Shown: positions 24,290 through 37,708 of the stretch, piece after piece
Numbering within the stretch: position 1 is the first letter of the stretch
How the letters are laid out: every line of letters begins with the position of its first letter
Assembly (NCBI GenBank): GCA_027382625.1
Contig: JAJKFJ010021903.1
Location: 1-64,000 of the forward strand
From: Tetmemena sp. SeJ-2015
Taxonomy: Eukaryota; Ciliophora; Spirotrichea; Sporadotrichida; Oxytrichidae
Direction of reading: 5' to 3'
Length of the DNA stretch: 64,000 nt
Notes under the pieces: generated by a model
What the model was told of the DNA's origin: nothing
The model's input: only the letters and a program-made list of their open reading frames with translations
Databases searched by the model: none
Position numbers and translations under genes: made by a program

Positions 24290-25070
24290 GGTGCTGGATT
24301 TAATGCGCCTCTCGCTGACCTTGAGGATGAAGCCATATCTCCCCCGCTCAATAATAAATAATCTTAAAAGGGATCAAGTGAGAAAAGCAATACCAACTGA
24401 CCCTAGAAACATGTAAACTAAGAGAGGGGAGATGAAACCCAAAGCACGCCCAATAACACACCCTCCTCTTAAAACTTCCCTACTAAGCCTCTCAGTTAAG
24501 CATCTCAAGTCATTCATCCTCCGCAACTTACGGCCAACTCATCGACTTTCCCCAAAAAGTCTAACTTTCAATAATCAAAATTCCTATTCCTGTAAATCAG
24601 TTAATTCCTTTTACTTGTAAACTTAAGAAAGAACTATGATAATACTACACCGGCGAATCAGAGTTAAATACTATCTCCTCACCATAATAACCAGCATTTG
24701 TAAGAGTCATTAAACATCGATAAGCAAACTCACAGGAACCATAGATTATCCCCCACTCAGCATAGACACTAATCGGAGCCCACTAATATCCAATCTAGGC
24801 AGTTTTAATTGCATGATCTCATCACTAAGGACCTCAACAAGTCAAAGACATCGAATTTTAAAAGTTTAAAAGAGTTTCATTTACTTTAACACAGTTTTAA
24901 TCGCCGAGTTAACATGAAAAAATGGCAGAGACAGTTGAAGACGACAGCCCATTAAAATTAAACCGAGAGGAGAGCCTTCATAATCAGGAAAGGAGACGAA
25001 CTCTACAGAATCAGATTTCTAGTAAAGATAGGATGACGCTTGAAGGCCACCAGACTACAAATTAATTGAC
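24290..25070 (+). CDS. 5' exons of the coiled-coil gene, or a separate Gln/Ser-rich gene
   Basis: Long open plus-strand stretches occur in more than one frame: APLADLEDEAISPPLNNK (24310), NNTPSSQNFPTKPLSQAS and QVIHPPQLTANSSTFPKK (24450-24560), NQSQILSPHHNNQHLQESL, QSEPTNIQSRQFQLHD, and MAETVEDDSPLKLNREES (from about 24919). Composition (Gln, Ser, Asn, Pro) matches the next feature and the strand is the same, so they may be exons of one gene with IESs or introns between. Disordered protein is implied. No family is recognised. Confidence 0.45.
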
Positions 25071-25102
25071 ATAAGGATTAATTTTAAGCGGTAAATTCGA
25101 AC

Positions 25103-28100
25103 ATGAGTTACTCCAATTTAATTAGGCAGTCGATAAGTCTCGATCGTTAAAGTCAGTAATAAACACCAGACGTTAAGACTGTTGCCCAAGCCGCCACTCC
25201 TTTGCAAGTTGAAAAACAGCCCACATTTTCTCAAAATGGTAGCGGTTTTACTCAGCAGCACAATCAGTATATGACCTAGAAAAGATCTCATAATTTTGAG
25301 CATTCCATAAGCTAAAAGTAGCTGGAGGAGCTGGAAGTTTAACTTGAAAAGTCTTAGTAGAGAGTTATGCATCGACTCTCCAGTGAATTATCTCTTAATC
25401 AAGTTGATATCAATTTCTAAATACAACTTTCAATTTTATAAAGGTGGGGACAAGAAGCATCAAGCTCATCACAATTAATAGCTTGAAAATAATATCCAAT
25501 AGGAAAGCTAAAAATAGCAACTTTAGAAATTTTATAACTCTTTTACGATATATTTTTAATTATTTATTAAGAACGAGGAGGCATTTTTCTAAGGGTCTGA
25601 TACAACTCACTTATTAAAGGACCCTACTTCAAAATTACCAGCAGCCATTCAGTAATTTGAAAGCCCTTCTCCTTAGAGATCTAACATCGACATCGATATC
25701 CAACAGAATTCTCCCTATATATTTATAAGCACACCACAATATTTCTTTTCATCCCTATTATGAAGTGAATATCGACCCTTCTCTGTAAAAATAGCCTACC
25801 ATGAGCTCTCAAAAAGCAAAATAGCTGGACCAGTCAGGCATACAACATGCTTCGACGAACTAGACTTCGAATCTAGCTAATTACTAAACTTTTACTCATC
25901 AGTAGTCCAACCAAACGCCATCACACGCATCCAGTCACAACCAAGCGCTCTCTTCAAAGAACCAAACTTAGAATAGCTAACAAGTCTACTTTAAAGTCAC
26001 GCCTAACCTCAATCTAAATTGTAAAAGATAAATAAGTATTTCGTATAAATACAATATGATAATAGATTTGTTTAGAAATGAAAACAAGAATTTAATAAAT
26101 CAAAGCAAGAACAGCATGATAGTCCCCCACTCACCATAATAAAAGTCTAACACTATTGTAAAGATGCAAGACAGGCTTTAACAACTTTAACAAGAAAACA
26201 AGTACTTCCATCATCCTGATCATCAAAGCCCTTCTCAATAACAGTACTAAGTCAGTATCAATCTTCATAGCAATTAGAGCTTATCATCATTTGAAGGTAC
26301 TTTTCTTTTTTACTTTGTTTTATAGAGAGCCAATTTTTGCTTCAAGAGCAAATGAATCAGATGAGTAGCTAACTGCAAGCGCAGAACAGAGTCAATATTT
26401 AATCTACAAAAACGCTTGGAGCAGGCAAACATCAAAATCATTAGTAAAGCCTAGCTACCCATAGACTAGGAGCTAATGTCCTCAACTCCAGCTAAAGTCA
26501 ACAGTCTTTTAACTTTCCCCCCACGCTGATTATAATAAATACTCTATGAGATTGGTTTCATTAGTTATTTATTTGATGGAATAGAAAACGGGAATGACTT
26601 TGATGGAGCAAAAGACTGGGCTCACAAACATCAGTGGCAACTAGATTTTCATCAGCTAAACTACAAGACCCATCCATTCTTGATTGTAAGTTTAGAAGGA
26701 TAATTTTTTAATTAACTCTAAACTCTTTCATTTAGAAAACACTCAAACAATCCCTTTGAAAGAATTCTCACAGAGTAAGCAATCATAATCTACGAATGAC
26801 CTAAAGGGCAAAGGAGGAAACACTCAATAAAACTAGACTTAACTACTCGCTGAGAAAGAGTAAGAAAAATTAAAAAGCTTTGCTTAAATTAAGTGTAGTG
26901 CTATGATAAATAAACTAATCAAAGATAATGAGAAGCTCAGAGAGCAATTGAAAGCGCTTAACATGCATGTGGAGTCAACTCTGGCCAAGGCTCATTAGAA
27001 ATTCAGACAGCAGTCTCGATCCAATAAATAATAATGTTACTCCTTTATTTCAGAGATTTTAGATCCCCAGTTTAAGAAAATGCAAAGTAGCCTGTTGTTG
27101 CTACCTAAGTGGAGGCAAAAGTAGATTCTTAGCTCGTGCAAGCAAAGGAGTTTTAAAACTAGGAGCAGTAGCTTACTATATTGAGAAGGGATCTCTCTAA
27201 TTTGAGAGTCAAGTATGAAAAAGAAGCAAATGCCAAGAACTTTGCAGACCTACAGAATAAATTGGTGTTCAGTGAGCGAAGAGTCATAGAGCTATCTAAG
27301 GAGGTATAAAAAAAATATTTTTAACTTAGGAGATCAAGGCTCTTGAGAGAATACAGTAGGAGTAGGCCAAGGCATTGGAGCGATACAGTTTGAATATTAA
27401 ATTATTCTCATTTATCTTATGGCTATAGTGAATTAAATTTTAGTTAGAGTGAGCAAGATGTCTACACTAACTAGACATCTCTCCCTTCCAAACAAGCCTA
27501 AGCTGAACTTAAAATTGCATCTTAGAAATTAAAAGACTTAGAGGAGAAGTATAAGCGAGAGGAAGTAACCCACAGGAAATAATTTGATCACATGATGAGG
27601 TTGGAGGAAAAGGTGAGGCAACTAACTTCTCAGCTAAGTGGCAAAACTCCAGTGGATATAAGTTTAAGAGACCCAGACAGCAACGAATATGAACTTAGCA
27701 AGCAAGTTGAGGAGCTTCAATAAGCAGTCTAAGTGTAGATTTCATGTGAAGTAATTTTTTGTTTAAAGTTGCAGAAAAAGGAAGGGAGTTAGTAGAGAAG
27801 CAAAGAGACCTAGAGATAAAGAAATGCAAGAAAATAAGAAAGAGTCAGACCAGCAGTTGCTTGAACTAAGGGTTGAGATAGAGAGACTACTTCGACTCGT
27901 GAGAGAGAAAGAGCAAGAAGCTCGTTTGGCCACTTAGAAGCTAAAGGACTTATAGAAAAGCATAAAGCACGGTCAACTAATGCCTCTGAATGATGAAGCT
28001 AGCGCAACCACCATGATTGGCGGAGTCAGTGCTTCACGAATCAATGAAAGAGAGAGGTCACCCAATTACTCCTCAACTGGTGGAAATAACGATCTCACTG

Positions 28101-29221
28101 CAAAGTTATCTATGAATGATACTCTCATTTTATTTAGTCAAAGCGCTAGCCAAAGATGATAATTTCTTCTAATAGGACCAAGTTGATTCAGATGAGCGGA
28201 GGCATGGGTGGTAAGGTAACTTCTATGACGACTGTAAACTCTGCAAATCACTCTCGCTAGCCCTCCAATCATTTGTAAGACCTTACTTCTCCCTCACCAA
28301 ACAAGAAAGGTCCTTCTATTTCCTAGGTTGTGCTGAAATAATAGTCTGATATAAACCCTAAACAGATGATAATTTAATCAATTATAGATTTTTGTAATAA
28401 ACAGCCGAGAGCAGCAAGCCAAACTATCAGTACAGATATAAGAAATTATGACCTCAATTTTAAATATCTTCGATATGCGAGTGTCGAGCTCTAAAATGTT
28501 GATAGCTCATAAAGAAGAAGAATATGAGGATGACAGTGGATCATCTTCTTCCGCAGTGGATGGCATCTAAATGAGCGACTCTTAGAATGAGGTGGAAGAA
28601 GAGGAAAGCCCTGTGAGAGTTGCACCTGGTGGCAGAGATTCCTCACTCCTACTCAATAGAAAAGCGACAAGCAACTATGAAAGCAGCAAATTTAAGTAAA
28701 AACGCAACAGTGAGGTCGTATCAAGAAACATGATGAGCAAGCAAGCTTAAACTAAGAAAGAGGGCGATGATAGATAGGGAGTCATCATGCCAGACATCAA
28801 TTCCCTTCTTAGATTAATTGAATGGAGTTTACTTTATAAGTCCCATAAGAGAGATGTGACAAATTCTGTCAAGCTTGAGAATTCTATTAAGACGAAGAAC
28901 ATAGGCTCAGTCCTTGCTCATAATGATAGAAGCAGACAATAAATGCAGCAACACAGATCTTAAGAGTAAGAGTCTCAACTAAGGAGCTTAAAGACTGTGG
29001 AATCTGAAAGCTAGAAGTCCAGACCTTTAAAAACCTCTCGGGCTGTGGAATAAAATTAAGTAAACCAAGATCCTCAGTACTACCAGAAAGTAAATCAGAT
29101 ATATTTAAAACCTCATCTTAAACTTTTGATTATGAAAGAGAATGGAAATGGAAAAGGCTTCATGCAATATTCCTAGTCACAAAAGTAGATAGTAAGTCAA
29201 TTGAATAAAAAACATATATGA
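25103..29221 (+). CDS. Large Gln/Ser-rich coiled-coil protein
   Basis: From ATG 25103 (MSYSNLIRQSISLDRQ) exons run in order: QLEELEVQLEKSQQRVMHRL, KLPAAIQQFESPSPQRSN, TIVKMQDRLQQLQQENKY, an intron, SQFLLQEQMNQMSSQLQAQ, an intron, LIKDNEKLREQLKALNMHVE, DLSNLRVKYEKEANAKN, a 26-nt intron near 27304, LKDLEEKYKREE, LLELRVEIERLLRLVREKE, and an acidic, disordered tail (EEEYEDDSGSSSS). It stops at TGA 29219-29221. Heptad-like Leu spacing is clear between 26900 and 27950. Much of the Gln is encoded by TAA/TAG. A structural or cytoskeletal role is possible but only inferred. At least three short GT-AG introns are present. Confidence 0.7.
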
Positions 29222-29369
29222 GAAGCAAATAAGCTATAACATTTACGAGACTCTAAGGTATATTATGAAAATTATAAACTTTTAATCATCCTTTCTCCTA
29301 TTCATGATTTTAAAAGCAGGTTCATTTAATTTGTAATAAATATCTACCATTTTCTCTAAGTAAGATATT

Positions 29370-30226
29370 AAAATGCACCCAAGATCTAAGGGTTTGTGGA
29401 GACCTATCCATCTATCAATTTAGTAATCAGCTCCTATCTGCTCAGCAACTAGTGGGTTTATGACTTAAAAATAAGTCTTTAAAATGCAAAGCAAGCAAAA
29501 CTGTATTAAACTTACTGATATTTATTCACGGACCCCACAACAGATTCCTCGCACGACAGATAAAGGTATTCGTGGTGACGAGTGTGATTTTCATAATAAT
29601 AATTTACTTCGTGTACGCGATCTCTCTGCCGTCAGCCTTCGACGCGCAGTTCCAGGATATATTTTACTTCATCGCTATCTTCCAAGTGATAGTGTCATTG
29701 CTCCTCCTCTGTTCACTTCTACTGTACGTGAAGCGCATCATGGCTTTCAACTAACGCTACGGGCGTTTTGCCTTCATGTTGGGCGTTGTATTCGTAGTCG
29801 CTAATGTGATAGCAGGCAGTGTTAACTTCTACATGGGAAGCGGCGGATATCAAGGCATCCTAGATATGAAATCTAAGAACGAGCTCATGTGGGCTCTCAT
29901 CTTCAAAAATGAGGGTGCAATTGTTGCTTGAATATTTCACTTTTGCAATAATCTTCGTGCCATTTTATGTGTTGACTGAATTCCTGCCTGCTATAGTGTT
30001 TGCAATTGTAATGGAGAAGTATAGAGAGGAGTAATAAAGATATGAGATGTAGCTACAAGGCGTCAATCAGCCACTCTATCAAAACGGGCACTTATAGAAT
30101 AACAATCATCAACAGAATTAGGTGCAGCCTCCTCCAGCTCCAGATAATGAAAGAGCAGGAGAAGGGTAATAGAATAATAATAACTTGGATAGATAAAGCA
30201 GTGAACACAGAGTCGCTCAAGAGTGA
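29370..30226 (+). CDS. Multi-pass membrane protein, possibly THH1/TOM1/TOM3-like
   Basis: Hydrophobic segments in order are VFVVTSVIFIIIIYFVYAI, DIFYFIAIFQVIVSLLLLC, FAFMLGVVFVVANVIAG and, after an intron near 29911, YFTFAIIFVPFYVLTEFLPA. A hydrophilic Gln/Asn/Pro-rich tail follows and TGA is at 30224-30226. The pattern of closely spaced spans, and the last span with LTEFLPAIVF, resembles the end of plant TOM1-type seven-helix proteins (LVEILPS). The match is by eye only. The N-terminal part (29370-29560) has no clear frame: INLVISSYLLSNQWVYD is a candidate exon, so the start is uncertain. Confidence 0.5.
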
Positions 30227-30790
30227 TGATATGCAAATTTATTATTCAAATATTGCAATGAGTAACTTTATTCTGCTTTATTTAAGTGTTTATGATAAAG
30301 AGAATGGAATGAATTCGTTAATAAGAATACACTATAGTATAAGTATGAATTAACATACCATTTGCATCTTCTTGCAAACCTTATACGCTTATAATGATCA
30401 AATGTATAAATAAACTTAGAAAAAAAAGCAAATTCTACCCCTTTGTAAGATTTATACTTTTATTTCAAAGAATAGTTTAGCTTTAATTCTAAAGATAATC
30501 GGGTCCTTTCTCTTTCTTATCGTCAAAATATGATGGAATATTTTCATATTATAATTTCTGAACTAGTGAGCATTTAAAGCAATCCAATATATCCCGATCC
30601 ATCCTCTTATCAATTCTTTCAATAAATACTAAGGCCCAAGAGAAAAGGAACAATTTATAAATTTAGACTCTACTCACTTTCACATGTTATATTACTACTC
30701 TATCTACTTTATTTATATGGACTCGCTTTAGAACGAGATTACTAATTGAAGGTGCTTGCTTCTCTATAAACTATGCCTTAATTATAGCTT
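30227..30790. other. Convergent intergenic region
   Basis: It lies between the 3' ends of a plus-strand and a minus-strand gene. It is AT-rich with no coding signal found. Confidence 0.6.
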
Positions 30791-33741
<2,951 letters not shown>

Positions 33742-34137
33742 TTTGATTTTTATAATATTTAATTAAGAGCAGCTCTATAATTATAATTCAAAATTACTAC
33801 AAAGACATCTTCATCTCTTAAAAGCTAAAACTTTGACTAGAAGAAGCAAGAAGCAAAATTTTTAATTTCTCAACTGCTACTCAAGGACAAGATGGAACTT
33901 AAATCTTATTAAAAATAAACACAATATTGATGCATTATAACAAAGGGAGAGAGAGAAGAAAGAAGGAGTGTACTCCTCAGACTTAAAAGTGCGGCGCTAT
34001 CTCACTTTATCTCTCTGTCTCTCATAGAACTTTCCAAATCAGACAATCACTATTCTACATAGTGAAAGTTTGAATTTGCGAAAGGTGCTATCATCTTATA
34101 TTTCTAACTTCACTTATCACACTTCCAGTCTTCATCA
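33742..34137. other. Intergenic region
   Basis: This is the 5' flank of the SRPK gene and the 3' flank of the Aha1-like gene. No coding signal is found. Confidence 0.6.
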
Positions 34138-35118
34138 TCACAGCTCATCTCTGATGATATTTAGGATTTCCCTGCACTTAGCTACGATCTCCTTTTCGGT
34201 CTTGAGGGCGGAGTAGTCCTTTCTAAACTTGAGGCCTTGATCTTTTCCTTGCTCTGAAGTCACGTAGAGCTTTGTCTCTGGGTCGGAACCATCATCGCAT
34301 AACTCACTTAGCTATACTGCGCACTCCAGTCCCTCGTATTTATCCTAACCTGCGAATTAGATTCAAATAAAATTTTAAAGAAGCTTAAAAAATAGATCTT
34401 GATCTCTAGCTCATATCCAATCCTACGCTTTCCTCTGCTCATGATGATTGATCCCTAAAGCAAAGGTAAGTTGTTGTTTCGAATAAATTAGAAGAATGAG
34501 TTTTAAGTAAAATATATTTGTATGATAGAGCTGAGTAATCTCTCATCTCTGAAGGAATATTACTTAACCTACCTCTCCACTCAATTCTTCAACCTTGGTA
34601 GCCTGAATCTGTCCATTTTAGAAAGTAGTCTCTGCTTCTACGAGATAAGAATTGAAGTATTGCTTGACAACTTCCATTTTAAGCTTCTTATCCTCCCTAT
34701 AACGAATTTATCAGTCTTTTGTCAAAGACATTTAAGATTTAACTCAAATATCCTTCATCATATATTGTAAGGTTATCTCTTGTCTAATTAAACTGCTTTT
34801 GTGTATTCTTACCAGGTGCCTGCTTTGTTCCAAGCTGAGCCAGTGGCAGTAGTTTGCTGACTGATCTGTTTGACGACCTCTGGATCGTCGAGTTTCTTAG
34901 GCGCTATGATGTTATGATCCTTGTGCTGAGGAAACTGCTCTCTGTTGTTCTGGACCCAGTAAGTGTAGGAGCTTTGCTTCTTCAATCGCTCTGCAGTTGC
35001 CCCATCAACGACACCAGTTTCGCTCTCTAATTTTATCATAGTTAAGATTAGCAAATTGTAATTTGTTCTGGACTTCATCCAATCCGAAATCATCCAAATT
35101 CTCTTTGTTAGACTCCAT
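34138..35118 (-). CDS. Aha1 N-terminal-domain protein (Hsp90 co-chaperone-like)
   Basis: ATG 35118 gives MESNKENLDDFGLDEVQNK, then GVVDGATAERLKKQSSYTYW and GSAWNKAGTW, with an intron whose splice makes TWEDKKL. KQYFNSYLVEAETTFQNGQI, an intron, GSIIMSRGKRRIGYELEIKI, QFAGQDKYEGLE, YVTSEQGKDQGLKFR and AKCREILNIIRDEL follow, with TGA at 34138. The RGKR...YELEIKI strand and the terminal helix match the Aha1 N domain, which binds the Hsp90 middle segment and stimulates its ATPase. No C-terminal AHSA1 domain follows, so it is Hch1-like in content but with an extra N-terminal extension. The frame slips by one base near 35030 (NYDKIR), probably a sequence error. Confidence 0.68.
34358..34392. other. 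IES in the Aha1-like gene, 35 bp, pointer TAGAT
   Basis: TAGAT is at 34358-34362 and 34393-34397. Excision joins ELEIKI to QFAGQDKYEG in frame. The segment lacks GT-AG borders. Confidence 0.82.
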
Positions 35119-35722
35119 TTAATTTAATACATAGAGAGGATACATATAATGCTTCATCATATTAATTGCTAGTAGTGATTAGCTGTACAGGAACTAAATT
35201 AAGTTTAGATTAAAGTTCAAAGTTCATTTGAAAATCCATAGTTAGCAAAAGTAGTGATTGACTGATTGATAAATTAAGGAAGTTAAATTTATAATTCATC
35301 CATTAGAGAATTCTTTGTGAAGATGAATGAATTTATGGAGATTATTTTCACATTGGATATAAATTCAGATATACAACTAAACCACATAAATAAAAAAAAT
35401 TATTTAGGGTCTTAGAACTTTAATTGGTAGCATTTCTGAAGTGACTTCTTTCTCGCAAAAGTTACAAAAAATTAAGCACTTTAAATAAAGTTAATGAAAT
35501 AGGGGAAAAAAATACAATCATATAAACGATCTTCTTTTGACTCTGAAATAATTTACAAATATATTCGATAATCTAATCTATTCTCATCTATATTAATTGG
35601 GCATTTAACTTTTAAATCGCGCACCAACCCGGCAGCTACTCTCTCTTTCTTGAATTTTCTCTCTATTTCTGGAAAAATCCTATTTCTCTTGATTTAATGT
35701 TCAAGAGTAAATGAATAGTCAA
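35119..35722. other. AT-rich intergenic region
   Basis: No coding signal, RNA gene or repeat was recognised. Confidence 0.6.
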
Positions 35723-35944
35723 TCAATCTATCTAGTTTAATATCAAGATCTTGGGTGCGATTCCTGGCTTATCCACCAGGAAGTAGAAAACTCTGACTGC
35801 GAGTGAGTAGACGATCATAAGCATTACGATGTAGGCGAATGTGTTAAACACGTGCTGCTTGAAGGGTCTTCTGATTTTAAGCAACACGAATACCAGAGAG
35901 GCACCAGCCATAGTGCTGATCAAGATGTTCTCCACGTTGTTCAT
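35723..35944 (-). CDS. Small two-span membrane protein
   Basis: It is about 73 codons: MNNVENILISTMAGASLVFV, LLKIRRPFKQHVFNTF, AYIVMLMIVYSLAVRVFYFL, ending LILNQID with TGA at 35723-35725. Two hydrophobic segments flank a short basic loop (KIRRPFKQH). An upstream in-frame ATG would add a short hydrophilic stretch; I chose the one at 35944 because it sits directly before the first span. Family unknown. A role in a membrane complex is only a guess from size. Confidence 0.6.
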
Positions 35945-36241
35945 TAATTTAGTTATTATTCTTTCCTTCAATTAGTAATTTATTATAATTGCCTAATTTA
36001 AGAATATAGCTTTCCACTGTATAAATTTATCATGCAAAACAATATTAAACAAAAACATGAAAGCAAGAATTTACAACTAGAGCATTGCAAAAAGGAAAGA
36101 TAGCCACTATCTCTGGAAAATAATTCTCATTAGCATTTCCTTTCAAGCGATAAATTGTTCTCTTTAATCAGATGATTCGTGCTACAATCAAAACTGAGAT
36201 TGGATTTAGCTTTTAATAGAAGATTATTTATCTAATGTAAC

Positions 36242-37515
36242 ATGCGACTCAACTATGTCGTACCCTTCCTGTGTTTCAACCAGCTAAAACGATATGACTA
36301 TAACTTTCAATATGATATACTGCAATAATGGTAAGACCTTATCTAAAAACAAGAGAACGATTTAATCATTCTTCTCAAAATATACTTATGAGGAAAACTC
36401 TCACTTCCTTATAGACAACCTCTAGTATTGCAAAGTGAATGATCAAAGAAATGGGCAGTGTGTGAAGTACAACAAGTTTTATGAGCCCTAGAAACTTTAC
36501 CCAGGGGATCCTTGTGATCCAGACGATTATGCAACTGCTTGTGCTTTTGGTCTTTAGAAGTATTCTTGGTCATCTTAAACTCTTTTAGATGCGTTAATAA
36601 CACATGCCAAGGAGTTGGCATCAACGGGTCATGCTCAAGAACTTACGATTGCGAGCCTGGCTAGTATTGTTCAGTAGGGAAGTGTCGCGACTACAGGAAA
36701 CTGTATTAGCCTTGCTATCACAAGTACGAGTGTGGGAGAGTTGCAACCTGCCTCTTTAACAACACTTTCAGTTATACGGGAATATGCGTCCCCTATTTTA
36801 GCATCAAAGTAGGCACTTAGAGTGAAAATAGAGTCATTAACTAAGTGGGTTCTCTTTACAGTAAGTCAATAATGAATTTAAGATGTACTTTTCTTAGGCT
36901 ACGATAATGACACGAGACTACTTTGTGAAACTGGATACATGAATGCGAACGGATACTGTGCAAACCCACCTATTTCAACCAATGCTGGATTGTCTTGTGA
37001 AGTTGATGCTAACTGCACAGCTTCCGATGGGGGTGTAAACGCAAAGTGTTATTGCACCTTTAATGAACAAACTCCACGATATTGCAACATACTGGAGGGT
37101 AACACAGAGTGGAGGAAGGAGTTTGAAATGTTCAAATAGTACTGGAATGCAACTAAGGACGTGTGCAATACTGGTGCGAGATGGAAAGAGTGTGGAGGCA
37201 AATCTCTGGAATTCAATTAATGGTAGTGCGCTTACTATCAGGCTTAAGACTACATTTACCTTCTCTACTCTTAAGATGCAAAGTACTCATTAAGAAAGAG
37301 TTGTGATAAAAAAATTAATGAATATTTATTTAAACTCAACAGATACAGGATTATCGCAGTGCATAGTGGACTACCTAAATGATATTGAAGAGCTGAAATA
37401 CGCTCAAAAGTACTGCACCCTTGCTGGAGTATTCACAAGCAAGTCGCTATTCCTAACTTATGAAATATTACCAGCTTTATTACCACTAGCAATAGCTTAC
37501 AGTTTTCTTTTATGA
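36242..37515 (+). CDS. Cys-rich surface protein, possibly GPI-anchored
   Basis: The candidate start at 36242 gives MRLNYVVPFLCFNQL; after an intron comes FLIDNLQYCKVNDQRNGQCV. A 29-nt intron near 36556-36584 restores FGLQKCVNNTCQGVG. Then SCSRTYDCEPGQYCSVGKC, CYHKYECGRVATC, an intron near 36860, LCETGYMNANGYC, CEVDANCTASDGG and VCNTGARWKECGGKS follow. An intron at about 37301-37341 joins KSY to TGLSQCIVDYLND. The C-terminus SLFLTYEILPALLPLAIAYS is hydrophobic to the TGA at 37513, as in GPI-signal peptides. The spacing of Cys resembles small disulfide-rich repeats. Leishmanolysin-like or variant-antigen families were not recognised. Exon 1 is the least certain part. Confidence 0.65.
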
Positions 37516-37708
37516 TTTCTTTAACTATAAAAAGTATTCCTTTATATTTTACTCTGACAAAATCAATTCAAATTAGCTTGCTGAGATTCTAAAATACAGT
37601 TTTACCACAGAGAGACCAAATCTACAGAGATAATTCTTTTCAAAAATACAACGCTCTGACTATACTCTTAAACCAATAAATTAGCACTAATACACTTTGA
37701 GCCTTTAT

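Noticed and set aside
29484..29804. Plus-strand ORF starting MQSKQNCIKLTD
   Set aside because: Another plus-strand frame over the same bases gives consecutive membrane spans that continue past it, so this frame is probably not used except perhaps at its start.
36409..36624. Minus-strand ORF antisense to the Cys-rich gene
   Set aside because: The plus strand has a continuous Cys-rich protein with clean introns here; the minus ORF is a shadow.
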